A stretch of 19,202 nt of DNA from JAWLFY01 sp041685355 (GCA_041685355.1 JAWLFY010000098.1:1-19202); one strand, 5' to 3'; shown: positions 7,901 to 14,827, counted from the stretch's first letter. Notes: a model not told the origin generated them from the sequence alone. Numbers and translations: made by a program.

Positions 7901-8442
7901 TCGAGCACCACCGTCGCCGGGCCGTCCGGCGTGACGTCTCGGTCCCCGTCGGGGATGAACAACAGCCGCGGCGGGCACATCAGCCAGACCCCGCCATGGC
8001 CGACTTCGATCCCGGTCAACATTTGGACGCCATCGGTGAACACCCGACGCCGGTCGTGTCGGCCGTCTCCGTCGGTATCCTCTAACACCACGACCCGGTC
8101 GCGGAGGTCGAGCTGGAACCGCTGGCCCCGCTCGGCGTAGGTGTAGTTCTCGGCGATCCATAACCGTCCCCGTGAGTCCCACGCGGCATCGATCGGGTTC
8201 TGGACGTCCGGCTCGGACGCGAACACGGTGGCCTCCAGCCCCGGCGGCAGATCCCACCGCCGCGCGGCTTCCGCCGCGGACATCCGTGCCGTTCCCGTCC
8301 CAGGCTCGGTATCGAACAGTTCCGGGAAATCATCCGCGGACGCCGTCGTCACCAAGAGTGACGCGACGAGCATCGACGTCAGACCGATCGAAAAAACGCT
8401 GGCGAGAGGGTGACGCGGGCGGCTTCGAAACGGTGCGCCCAT
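4996..8442 (-). CDS. Secreted PVC-type membrane-bound dehydrogenase with HEAT repeats and cytochrome c domain
   Basis: This is a multidomain protein of about 1148 residues of the planctomycete/Verrucomicrobia type. From ATG 8442 it starts with a basic n-region, a hydrophobic stretch and ASADD, a good signal peptide. A sugar-dehydrogenase-like beta-propeller follows (GLEATVFASEPDVQNPIDAAWDS, GRLWIAENYTYAE, DTDGDGRHD, YHNFANGVRFGPDGWLYG, GGGHAHCGLMIY, GPDGAVYVLDWSD). Then come a Thr/Gly/Asp linker, HEAT-like helices and a C-terminal haem domain with CQNCH (5368-5382), GPDLTGG, DKDYRMTLVVTEDGRVLSG and SPMPEGLLDNLT. It probably acts outside the cytoplasmic membrane, oxidising a sugar-like substrate and passing electrons to the haem; the substrate is unknown. 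The same frame is open upstream, and ATG 8583 would add 47 residues including six-residue DPTHVP repeats. I prefer 8442 because the signal peptide then sits at the N-terminus. Neither start has a clear ribosome binding site. Confidence 0.88.
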   Translation of the reverse strand: MGAPFRSRPRHPLASVFSIGLTSMLVASLLVTTASADDFPELFDTEPGTGTARMSAAEAARRWDLPPGLEATVFASEPDVQNPIDAAWDSRGRLWIAENYTYAERGQRFQLDLRDRVVVLEDTDGDGRHDRRRVFTDGVQMLTGIEVGHGGVWLMCPPRLLFIPDGDRDVTPDGPATVVLDGFEVAEQNYHNFANGVRFGPDGWLYGRCGGSCPGRVGPPGTPDRARVAIEGGMWRYHPISGRFEALTSGTTNPWGHDWNEVGELFFTNTVNGHFWHAIPGAHFTRPFTLDPNGHTYELIDFHADHWHFDTGKSWTESRDGAANDFGGGHAHCGLMIYQGDNWPESFRGRALTLNLHGRRANQEVLRRHGSGYVATHAQDVLVAADPWFRGMDLTSGPDGAVYVLDWSDTGECHEHTGVHRRSGRVYRVAAASAPPENASLRERGTREKNASSGDEASPEVAGETGTDTGTDTDTGTGTDTGTDADTGTGTEIDTTPRANGFGLGEWDASLAALSDLHDADAETLVRLQTHPNAWYARRARLVLAERLRSADVDRAAHRELSIAAEIAAGRLRDAEVGSAEAVASLLTAHLAGGTDARSLRELLKHTDEHVRVWAIRLLTESWPLDDCYGPTGGGSVDAAETGQGSNAPVADTPVADTPVADTPVADAPVDAEAKALLPELTRLAESDPSSLVRLTLASTLQRLPVSRRGALAEALVAHEDDADDHNLPLMIWYGLMPAADRDPNDLVPVAKRCRLPTTRRLIARRLGEEIESRPQPLQRLLAEVATTTDTAWRLDVLRGLAEALEGWRRAEKPNGWDDVVSATENDQAAAPIVRELSVVFGDGRSLEEVKRIVGDADLPATLRLSALKALIAGRPPELREICEPLLRDARLNVTAAQGLASIDDPEVARMLVARYRNFRAPQRPKIVSILASRVSFASVLLEAIRDGKIPREALSAFQVRQIHSLGEPKLRDTVTEVWGEVRESPEEKRRAIETLRTELTPERLAEADRTAGRATFVEACQNCHRLYGQGGEIGPDLTGGDRGNLDYLLGNVVDPSAVVDKDYRMTLVVTEDGRVLSGLVTARTDRTLTLHTATESVTLDRREIAEERVTEKSPMPEGLLDNLTPDQIRNLIAYLTSPSQVPLPVVD
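6442..6501 (-). repeat. 15-bp tandem repeat encoding VADTP units
   Basis: GTCCGCGACTGGGGT is present in four consecutive copies (the last has one changed base) inside the dehydrogenase gene. Read on the - strand it gives VADTP repeats in a loop between HEAT-like helices. The frame is kept, and the array probably varies in length between strains. Confidence 0.85.
6969..7046 (-). repeat. Hexanucleotide repeat encoding a Thr-Gly/Thr-Asp linker
   Basis: There are thirteen consecutive hexamers of the form CAGTGC or CAGTGT, one of them CAGCGT. On the - strand they encode alternating Thr-Gly and Thr-Asp dipeptides. They form the flexible linker between the propeller and the HEAT-like part of the dehydrogenase. 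Confidence 0.88.
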
Positions 8443-8550
8443 GGGGTCCGGCACGTGAGTGGGGTCCGGCACGTGAGTGGGGTCCGGCACGTGAGTGGGG
8501 TCCGGCACGTGAGTGGGGTCCGGCACGTTCATGGGGTCCGACAGGTGAAT
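8443..8550. repeat. Six 18-bp tandem repeats in a divergent intergenic region
   Basis: The unit GGGGTCCGGCACGTGAGT starts at 8443, 8461, 8479 and 8497 in perfect form. Diverged copies start at 8515 and 8533. Each perfect unit holds the palindrome CACGTG. The array lies directly before the preferred start of the dehydrogenase (8442) and upstream of the divergent acyltransferase start (8678). On the - strand it is in frame with the dehydrogenase as DPTHVP, so it may instead be an N-terminal extension. The rest of the gap (8551-8677) shows no convincing promoter hexamers. Confidence 0.9.
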
Positions 8551-8677
8551 GGGGGGATTGGAACGGTTCGAGACTTCCGGCATTACTCTAACCGAGGTTT
8601 GCAGCGAGGTTCGCGGCCGGGCATCCGGGTTTTCACCTTTTCCGCGGACCGCTCGGTCTGGTATTTCTCCCGCTACG

Positions 8678-10105
8678 ATGAACGCCGTACCCTCGGAAGC
8701 CGTTGCCGCGACGCCCTCCCCCGCCGACATCCGCGTCGGGTTACAGGGGGTCCGCGCGGCGGCCACCCTTGGCGTCGTCATGCTACACGCCGGCGTCCCC
8801 TATGCGTCGCATCCGATGCCGGGGCTTTGCTGGGCCGTTTGGGACCGAACGGGGGACGGGGTCGACGTGATCTTTTGGTCGATCTCGTTGTTCATTATGC
8901 CGCTGTTTTTGGTCATGTCGGGGTATTTCGCGGCGTTGACCGAACGTCGTCACGGCCCGCGAGGGCTACTGCGACGGCGGACCCGCCGGTTACTCCGCCC
9001 GTTGGCGTTCGGGCTGGTCGTGTTGATCCCGGTGTCCTATTCGATCTGGATGTTGGGGTGGGTGGGGGACGGGTTGACCGAGCCGATCAAGGCACGGAGT
9101 TTGAAGTTTGCGGGGGGGATCGACCGGGACCTGTACGGCACCGCCCACCTGTGGTTCTTGATGTACGTGTTCACTTATGTGGCGATCACCGCCGCGGTCG
9201 CGGGGATGGCTCGGCGGATCGCCGCGAGCGAGACGGCGGACGAAACGGATCGCGACCGATCCGCCGCGAACCGTTCGGGAAGGGTTTTTTCGTCGTGCCG
9301 ATTCATGCGGAGATGGGCCGCACCGATCGGGGCGACGTCGTTGGTGGTGATCGGGGCGGTCTCCGTCGCGGCGCGTCCGGAGGTCGTGTGGGGATTTCAA
9401 CATGCCTGGCTGCCGGTCCCGAGCAAATGGATCTATTGCGGCACTTTTTTCGCCGGCGGCTGGTGGTTGGGGAGCCGTGACCCGGAACTGCGACAGATTC
9501 GCCGGGTGCCGACCGTTTGGCTTGCGGCGGTCGCGATCGTCGCGGGATTCACCGTCACGCTCGGTCGATGGCACCTCGGCGGCGGTGACGGTCTCGGCGT
9601 GAGGGTCTTGCTTCCCGTGTTGTCGGTGATCTCGGCGTGGGGCGTCACGCTCGCGACGCTTGGGGCGGCCGAACGGTGGGTGCGGAGGCTGCCGCGGCCG
9701 GTCGAGTATCTCGCCGCGGCATCGCTTTGGATTTACCTCGTCCACCATCCGATCGTCGCGTTGGTCCAAGTCGACTTGAAGTTCTTCGCGGTGAACGTCC
9801 CGCCGCTCCTGAAGTTGGCGATCGCGAGCGGCGCCGCGACGCTGATTTCGCTGTTGACCTACGAGGCATGGGGACGGCGTTCCCGACTGGGACGTTGGCT
9901 TTCCCTCGCCTCGATCGCGGCCAGCGAGGGGAAAGGGGTCGAGGCGAACGGGCCCGAATCAAGAAGGCCCGAATCGAATCGTCTCACGGAGATCGGTCGA
10001 GAGGCGGCTGGTCTCCCGAACACGAATCGCTCGACCGTCGGTGCCCAATGGTCGCCCCGCGCGAGGCGACCCACTGACGAGGCCGACGCGAAACGGGCGG
10101 CGTGA
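8678..10105 (+). CDS. Acyltransferase-3 family integral membrane protein
   Basis: This 475-residue protein has about ten hydrophobic segments and the acyltransferase-3 pattern. It begins with VGLQGVRAAATLGVVMLHAG, holding the Arg of the N-terminal motif and a conserved His in the first segment. FLVMSGYFAAL and AHLWFLMYVFTYVAI follow, and SLWIYLVHHPIVALVQ comes late. Such proteins O-acylate sugars or lipids at the inner membrane; the overall look is OpgC-like, but the substrate is not identifiable. A hydrophilic insert (about 187-213) and a polar 70-residue C-terminal tail are unusual and may be cytoplasmic. ATG 8678 is chosen because the frame upstream (to 8549) runs into the intergenic repeats and shows no family sequence. 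The stop TGA overlaps the next ATG by one base, so translation of the following tsaC/sua5 gene is probably coupled. Confidence 0.87.
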   Translation: MNAVPSEAVAATPSPADIRVGLQGVRAAATLGVVMLHAGVPYASHPMPGLCWAVWDRTGDGVDVIFWSISLFIMPLFLVMSGYFAALTERRHGPRGLLRRRTRRLLRPLAFGLVVLIPVSYSIWMLGWVGDGLTEPIKARSLKFAGGIDRDLYGTAHLWFLMYVFTYVAITAAVAGMARRIAASETADETDRDRSAANRSGRVFSSCRFMRRWAAPIGATSLVVIGAVSVAARPEVVWGFQHAWLPVPSKWIYCGTFFAGGWWLGSRDPELRQIRRVPTVWLAAVAIVAGFTVTLGRWHLGGGDGLGVRVLLPVLSVISAWGVTLATLGAAERWVRRLPRPVEYLAAASLWIYLVHHPIVALVQVDLKFFAVNVPPLLKLAIASGAATLISLLTYEAWGRRSRLGRWLSLASIAASEGKGVEANGPESRRPESNRLTEIGREAAGLPNTNRSTVGAQWSPRARRPTDEADAKRAA

Positions 10106-11181
10106 TGACGATCGAACGCCCGACCGAGGCGGCTTTGGACCGGGCCGCAACGCGACTCGCCCGTGGCGAGCTCGTCGGCATGCCGACCGAAACGGTCTAT
10201 GGGTTGGCGGCCAACGCGACCGATCCCGCCGCGGTCGCCAAAGTGTTCGCGGCGAAGGGGCGTCCCGCGGTCAACCCGCTGATCGTTCACGTCGCCGACG
10301 TCACCCGTTTGGCCGAAGCGGTCGCTTGGCCACTCGACCCGACGGCGCAAGCCCAACTCGATGCGTTGACCGGTTTCTGGCCGGGCCCACTCACGCTGGT
10401 GCTGCCCCGCGCGAGGTCGATCCCCGATGCGGTCACCGCCGGTCGCCCGACCGTCGCGGTCCGAATCCCCGATCACCCGGTCGCGCTCGGTCTGCTCGCG
10501 CGATGCCCGTTCCCGATCGCCGCCCCCAGTGCGAACCGGTCGAACTACGTCAGCCCGACACGGGCCGAGCACGTCGCCGACGGGCTCGGCCAGGACGTCG
10601 CGATGATTCTCGACGGGGGGCCCTGTCGGCACGGGATCGAGTCGACGATCGTCGCGATCGGGGGCCCGGACGGCCCACGGTTGTTACGTCCGGGCGCGGT
10701 CCCCGCCGAAGCGATCCGGGACCGGCTTGGCGGCGTCTTGCGGATCGAAAACGTCTCGACCGTGACGCCGCACATCGCGGAAGTGAGCCGGCCGCCTGAT
10801 CGGAGTTCGCTCCCGTCCCCTCCGCCGGCGTCCGGTGCCGCGGAGGACGCGTCGGCGATGGAAGCCCCGGGGATGATGGGACGACATTACTCGCCGCGGA
10901 CCCCACTGAGAATCCTTCCGCCCCAAGGGCCGAGTGGGGACCGGTCGCGGTGTGGGCGATTGGCGTTCGCGCCGATCCCCGAATCGGAGGCTTCCCGCTA
11001 TGCCTTGGTGTCGGTGTTGAGTCCGAGCGGCGACCTCCGTGAAGTCGCCAGCGGGCTATTCGCCGCCATCCGAGAGCTCGACCGTCGGGGGTTGGAAGCG
11101 ATCGACGTCGATGCCTGTCAGGAAACCGGACTGGGCCGAGCGATCATGGACCGCCTCCGCCGCGCCGCGACGGAGGAATAA
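10105..11181 (+). CDS. tsaC/sua5: L-threonylcarbamoyladenylate synthase, Sua5 type
   Basis: This enzyme makes threonylcarbamoyl-AMP from threonine, bicarbonate and ATP, the first step of t6A tRNA modification at position 37. The YrdC/TsaC domain (about 8-213) shows MPTETVYGLAANA, KVFAAKGRPAVNPLIVH, FWPGPLTLVLPR, TVAVRIPDHP, PIAAPSANRS and GIESTIVAI. A disordered Pro/Ser/Ala linker (about 225-252) leads to the Sua5 C-terminal domain, which opens with APGMMGRHYSPRTPL, the linker motif that closes over the active site in Sua5 proteins. The length of about 358 residues fits the long Sua5 form rather than short TsaC. The start is ATG 10105, or the adjoining GTG 10102. It overlaps the acyltransferase stop, so the two form a transcription unit, although t6A synthesis and acyl transfer have no known link. 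Confidence 0.94.
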   Translation: MTIERPTEAALDRAATRLARGELVGMPTETVYGLAANATDPAAVAKVFAAKGRPAVNPLIVHVADVTRLAEAVAWPLDPTAQAQLDALTGFWPGPLTLVLPRARSIPDAVTAGRPTVAVRIPDHPVALGLLARCPFPIAAPSANRSNYVSPTRAEHVADGLGQDVAMILDGGPCRHGIESTIVAIGGPDGPRLLRPGAVPAEAIRDRLGGVLRIENVSTVTPHIAEVSRPPDRSSLPSPPPASGAAEDASAMEAPGMMGRHYSPRTPLRILPPQGPSGDRSRCGRLAFAPIPESEASRYALVSVLSPSGDLREVASGLFAAIRELDRRGLEAIDVDACQETGLGRAIMDRLRRAATEE

Positions 11182-11333
11182 CGATCGACGGTGGGTCCGA
11201 TGGCGTGGACCGTCCAGACATGTTGACGGGGTTCCCGTTGGAAGGGGCTGGCGCCCTTTCAGGGCTTGGGGGACGTTTGGGTCTCGGTTCCCGGGGCGGC
11301 GCTGCGTTCTGCCCCGGGCTGGTCTCTTGACGC

Positions 11334-11433
11334 CCTTCGGGCGAACGGGACGCCAAACGTTTCGGTATCGGTTGCCCGGGGCGGTATTGCGTTTCGTCGG
11401 CGGCGCATCGGTCCCGCCGCGAAGCGGCATCAG
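11334..11433. repeat. Long interspersed repeat, copy 1 (identical to copy 3)
   Basis: This 100-bp element runs from CCTTCGGGCGAACGGGACGC to GCCGCGAAGCGGCATCAG. It is identical base for base to 11645-11744. Its end contains a short self-complementary stretch, CCGC-GAA-GCGG. Confidence 0.9.
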
Positions 11434-11440
11434 GGGGCGG

Positions 11441-11538
11441 CTTCGGGCGAACGGGACGCCAGACGTTTTGGATCGGTTGCCCGGGGCCGCGTTGTGTTGG
11501 GGATGCGGCGCGTCGTGCCCGCCGCGAAGCGGCATCAG
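11441..11538. repeat. Long interspersed repeat, copy 2 (diverged)
   Basis: This copy has the same two ends as copies 1 and 3 (CTTCGGGCGAACGGGACGCC and GCCGCGAAGCGGCATCAG) and the same direction. The middle differs by many substitutions and a 1-bp length change. A more degraded fragment of the same element appears at about 11270-11318. Confidence 0.85.
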
Positions 11539-11545
11539 AGATCAG

Positions 11546-11595
11546 CCCAGGGCAAGCGATTCGGCGGCGACAGCCGCCGATCGCGTCGCCCTGGG
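11546..11595. other. Strong stem-loop inside the repeat cluster
   Basis: Arms 11546-11568 and 11573-11595 are inverted copies with a 4-base loop. The outer 8 bp (CCCAGGGC/GCCCTGGG) and inner 7 bp (CGGCGGC/GCCGCCG) pair perfectly, with a mismatched centre. There is no T-run, so it is not a typical intrinsic terminator. It lies between repeat copies 2 and 3 and between two convergent genes. Confidence 0.7.
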
Positions 11596-11644
11596 TTAGG
11601 GAACGCCCCATCGAAACATCGCCCTGAAAGGGCATCATCGATGG

Positions 11645-11744
11645 CCTTCGGGCGAACGGGACGCCAAACGTTTCGGTATCGGTTGCCCGGGGCGGTATTG
11701 CGTTTCGTCGGCGGCGCATCGGTCCCGCCGCGAAGCGGCATCAG
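11645..11744. repeat. Long interspersed repeat, copy 3 (identical to copy 1)
   Basis: This is a 100-bp perfect copy of 11334-11433 in the same orientation, 211 bp further on. The flanking bases differ on both sides, so the identity ends sharply. Confidence 0.9.
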
Positions 11745-11812
11745 AGTCGCGGTGAAATCGCTCCCGTGGCTGATTCCTGGCCCGTCGACGTGAGCGCCCC
11801 GCCTCCGCGTTG

Positions 11813-14530
11813 TCATCGCGTGTCGGGATCGCCGAGCGCATCGAGGTGTCGGTCCAGGTAATCGAGAAGGTCAGGGTCGGCTTGCTCGAAGCCGCTTCGC
11901 GACCGGGGCTGGCCGAGTGCGTGTCGCATCGCGTTGTGCATCAGGTAGCGACCGCCGTGGTGCGTCATGTGGATCGCGTCTCGATAGAGCGACTCGACGG
12001 ACTCGAGTGGTCCCCGTCCGGCACGCACGTCGTCGTCGATCGCTTGCAGCAGTTCGAACGCGCGAGTCGTCCGCACCTCGCGATCGGGGAGCCGCTTTCG
12101 GAGTGCCGAGGTCAACGCTTCGAAATACGCCGGGGAGTGAGACATCTCGCCCTCGTCGTCGTCAGCGTACTCCTCTTCGCGGCTGGCCGCGCGAGCCCAT
12201 CCGGTATGGATCACGAGGGTCGCCGAAGGTTGCGATTCGGCCCACGACACGATCGCCTGGACGTCTTCGTCGAGGGTCGTCCCGTAATGGGGTTGGACCG
12301 AGAGGAAATCGAACGAGGCTTGTTCGAGCGTGCGTGGCCACAACCAAGAACTGTCGACGCAGGGGGCGTCGGGGTGTTGCCGGATGTAGGTGAGGCTCTT
12401 GCCACAATCGACGTGCCAGCGGACGTGACCGTCGAGCCGCGAGGGGATCGTGTCCCAGGTCAACGAGTTGCCGATCAGGTAGATCGACGTCAGCGGTGGC
12501 AGGACGCGGTTGTCGTTCCGTTCGATCGCCGACTCGGGGGTGTTGTTGAACCGCACCGGGGGCGTCGATTCGGTGGGGAGTTCCCACGCGTTTCCGCTCA
12601 CGAGATTGTGGCCGGCTTGATGGAAGCGGAGCGGGGAACGGTCGGTCCGCCGGATCGTGTTGTCGCGGATCGTGAACCCGGTCGTCCCTTGATCGAGGAA
12701 CATCCCGTTCGATTCGGCGCGGCCCGCGTTGAGCGGGATGTCGCTGATCTCGTTCCCCTCGATCACGCTTTCTGGCTGGCGGCCAAGCGTATAAATTCCG
12801 CCGCCGTCGCTGAGGACTTGCATCATCCGCTCGATGCGGTTGTCCGCGATCCGGTTCGACCCGGCGGGGCTGGGGGAATCGTTCCAGATCCAACCGAGCG
12901 AGATTCCGGTGTAGGGACAATCGTCGAGGCGGTTCCGCCGGATGACGAGGTCACGCTGGAGCGCCCCCCAGATCGCAACGGCGCCGGGCAAGACTTGGCC
13001 GCAGCGGCGGATCTCACATTCGCGGACGACGTTCCCGCGAGGCACCTGATCGGGACGGCTGACGTACCAAGGCTGACGGTCGACGCGGCGGGAGTTATTT
13101 TCGCCGAGGTTGATCGCGTTGCCTCCCAGGTCTCGGAACTGGCACCGCTGGACGACGCTCTCGTCGGTCTGGCCGCCGAGCCACAACGCGGTTTGTCCGA
13201 TCGCCGCGAACGTGCACGACGCGACCTCGGTGTGCCGGGCGAGTTCGATGTGCACGGCGGCATCGAGCATCGGTCGGTCGCTTGTCGTCCGCCGGCCCGA
13301 CGCGTCGCGCGGTTCGTGCATCGTCGCCTGGGCCCCCGCCAACCCACCGTCGGGCATTGAGAAACCGGTTTCGGCAAACCGCAGCCGGCGAAGTCGGAAG
13401 CCGGTCAACGGCTGTTCGTCGGAGCCGCGCGCGACCAACAGCCTTGTCGTCACCGGGAGGGAAACCGACGGGGGTTCGGAGGACGTTTTCCCTGACGCCT
13501 CGCCGGCGACGACCACGATCTCGGACGACTCGGAATCGAAAAACCATTCACCCGGTGAATCGGCCAACGCCGGGTGGCCTTCCAGCCAGTACCGAGGTTG
13601 TTTCTCGAAATGGTCGATGCGGTAGTGATCGGCCGAGCAACCGATCGGTCCGACCGTGCGGAGGACGCGGCTCGCGGCGTCGTAGCTGGCGACCGGAAGG
13701 CGGCTGCTAGACCAATCGTGCAGCAGCACCAGATCGCATACACCGCTCGCGGGATCCAACCCCGCCGGCAGGTCGCCGTCGACCACCGTGAACCCGGAAC
13801 GTCGATCGGGAAGTGACGCCTCGATCCGCAAGTACCCACGGTCGGGGTGGCGTGCCGGGGTGCGGAGCCGACCGTCGATGACCAGCGACCTGGGGGGCAT
13901 CGCGTCGCGGGCTTGCTCGGGAATCGGAAACCGCCAAACGTGGCGCGGAGCCGCTCCCTCCCCCCCCGGCGTTTCCTCTTCCTGCGTTTCCTCCCCACTC
14001 GATTCGTCTCCTGCCGAGCGATTCGCCCTGGGGCTGCCGGCGTCCGGCCGCGTCGCAACCGCTCCCGGGTCCATCGAAACCGGCTTCGGCGACGACACCG
14101 ACAGGGGGACGCTACCGAGAATCGTCGCCTGGCCGTCGCGGGGACGTTGGCCGTCGCGGGGACGTTGGGCGTCGCGGGGACGTTGGGCGTCGCGGGGACG
14201 TTGGGCGTCGCGGGGACCTTCGAGCGTCAGCCCTTTGGCAACCAATTCGGCGTCAACCGAGAGGGGCTCGCGGAGCCGGTAGTCGCCGGCGGGGAGTTCC
14301 ACCGTGACGGGCCGTTCGTCGCCCGCCCGGCGTCGGTCTCGGAGTCGTTCGAGGGTTCGCGCGAGGCCTCCGGCGGTGGCGGGCTCGACGACGATCCGTT
14401 CCGACTCGCCCTGTGAAGGGGATTCGGCTTGCCGAGTCGTCGAGGGTGGCTGGGCCGCGGCGTCGGAGGCGAGGCTGGCGACGAGCAGCAGAGGAAGAGT
14501 CGCAATGAACCGTAGGCGTTCAGAAATCAT
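11813..14530 (-). CDS. Secreted right-handed beta-helix protein with C-terminal SGNH-type hydrolase domain
   Basis: This 905-residue exported protein has a signal peptide (MISERLRFIATLPLLLVASLASDAAA). Residues about 48-100 start a parallel beta-helix (TVELPAGDYRLREPLSVD). At about 215-250 is the RSLVIDGRLRTPARHPDRGY motif seen in many beta-helix glycoside-active proteins. Residues 400-655 carry typical helix coils (EVASCTFAAIGQTALWLGG, IADNRIERMMQVLSDGGGIYTLG, FTIRDNTIRRTD). The last 225 residues look like an SGNH hydrolase: IYLIGNSLTWDTIP with candidate nucleophile S689, and YRDAIHMTHHG with D851 and H854 (a DxxH pair). Together this suggests a secreted polysaccharide-processing enzyme, perhaps a lyase or glycosidase plus a deacetylase/esterase; the substrate is unknown. 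An 18-bp repeat inserts Pro-Arg-Asp-Ala-Gln units at about 106-134, and an acidic loop lies at about 176-190. It is transcribed away from the FAAL fusion gene. Confidence 0.85.
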   Translation of the reverse strand: MISERLRFIATLPLLLVASLASDAAAQPPSTTRQAESPSQGESERIVVEPATAGGLARTLERLRDRRRAGDERPVTVELPAGDYRLREPLSVDAELVAKGLTLEGPRDAQRPRDAQRPRDAQRPRDGQRPRDGQATILGSVPLSVSSPKPVSMDPGAVATRPDAGSPRANRSAGDESSGEETQEEETPGGEGAAPRHVWRFPIPEQARDAMPPRSLVIDGRLRTPARHPDRGYLRIEASLPDRRSGFTVVDGDLPAGLDPASGVCDLVLLHDWSSSRLPVASYDAASRVLRTVGPIGCSADHYRIDHFEKQPRYWLEGHPALADSPGEWFFDSESSEIVVVAGEASGKTSSEPPSVSLPVTTRLLVARGSDEQPLTGFRLRRLRFAETGFSMPDGGLAGAQATMHEPRDASGRRTTSDRPMLDAAVHIELARHTEVASCTFAAIGQTALWLGGQTDESVVQRCQFRDLGGNAINLGENNSRRVDRQPWYVSRPDQVPRGNVVRECEIRRCGQVLPGAVAIWGALQRDLVIRRNRLDDCPYTGISLGWIWNDSPSPAGSNRIADNRIERMMQVLSDGGGIYTLGRQPESVIEGNEISDIPLNAGRAESNGMFLDQGTTGFTIRDNTIRRTDRSPLRFHQAGHNLVSGNAWELPTESTPPVRFNNTPESAIERNDNRVLPPLTSIYLIGNSLTWDTIPSRLDGHVRWHVDCGKSLTYIRQHPDAPCVDSSWLWPRTLEQASFDFLSVQPHYGTTLDEDVQAIVSWAESQPSATLVIHTGWARAASREEEYADDDEGEMSHSPAYFEALTSALRKRLPDREVRTTRAFELLQAIDDDVRAGRGPLESVESLYRDAIHMTHHGGRYLMHNAMRHALGQPRSRSGFEQADPDLLDYLDRHLDALGDPDTR
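14135..14220 (-). repeat. 18-bp tandem repeat encoding RPRDAQ units
   Basis: GTCGCGGGGACGTTGGGC-type units start at 14135, 14153, 14171 and 14189, with a partial fifth unit at 14207. On the - strand they encode RPRDAQ/RPRDGQ repeats in a loop of the beta-helix protein, between LTLEG and ATILGSVPL. The reading frame is preserved. Confidence 0.88.
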
Positions 14531-14827
14531 GAGATGCGACGTCTCGGTGGGGATTAGGTGAGAACAATTCGGAGCCGGGCCCGTCCGGATCGACTATTCT
14601 AACGGAAATCGACGGTTCGGATCGCAGCGGCTGTTACGCCATGCAGGGAGTTGACGGGGGTAACTGGAGGATCGATCGCGACGGTTGCCATCAACAAGTC
14701 GGTCTCGGTAGGGAGTAACCCCGCTGTTTGGACAGGAATGGATTCGGTTTACTAGCACGGAGGACGATTCCTGGAAAATGAGGGAGGCGGAGCGTCCCGT
14801 TCGATCTCCCGATCGCTTTCATGACCC
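14531..14827. other. Divergent intergenic region, beta-helix gene / FAAL fusion gene
   Basis: These 297 bp separate two divergently transcribed genes and should contain both promoters. A TAGAAT hexamer on the - strand (14596-14601) could be a -10 element for the beta-helix gene, but no matching -35 is present. No convincing promoter, operator or ribosome binding site is visible for the GTG at 14828. I see no RNA gene or small coding frame. Confidence 0.4.

Larger units (their letters stand above)
11182..11812. other. Gene-free repeat-rich intergenic region
   Basis: These 631 bp lie between the Sua5 stop and the stop of the convergent beta-helix gene. They contain a small stem (GGTCC/GGACC near 11194-11211), three long repeat copies, a strong stem-loop and an inverted pair of GCCCTTTCAGGGC-type motifs (about 11252-11264 and 11621-11633). 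Open frames run through here on both strands, but they translate the repeats and show no domain or start signal, so I see no gene. Confidence 0.75.

Noticed and set aside
6769..8085. A 438-codon + strand frame with a Ser/Val/Ala repeat opposite the dehydrogenase
   Set aside because: The repeat is the hexamer array read on the wrong strand. The - strand frame has the propeller motifs.
8443..8550. CRISPR or iteron origin suspected from six 18-bp repeats
   Set aside because: The copies are directly adjacent with no spacers. No replication initiator gene or AT-rich unwinding region is present.
8549..8677. Longer N-terminus for the acyltransferase starting at 8549
   Set aside because: The extra 43 residues show no family similarity and run into the intergenic repeat. 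The known motif begins shortly after ATG 8678.
11334..11744. CRISPR array suspected from regularly spaced repeats
   Set aside because: The units are about 100 bp, only three are present, spacing is irregular and no cas genes are nearby.
11056..11841. Several open frames on both strands in the repeat cluster, with Arg/Pro/Gly-rich translations
   Set aside because: They translate the 100-bp repeats, similar peptides arise in more than one frame, and none has a ribosome binding site or domain.
11810..13360. A 516-codon + strand frame opposite the beta-helix gene
   Set aside because: It is a shadow of the real gene, with no start signal or recognisable domain.
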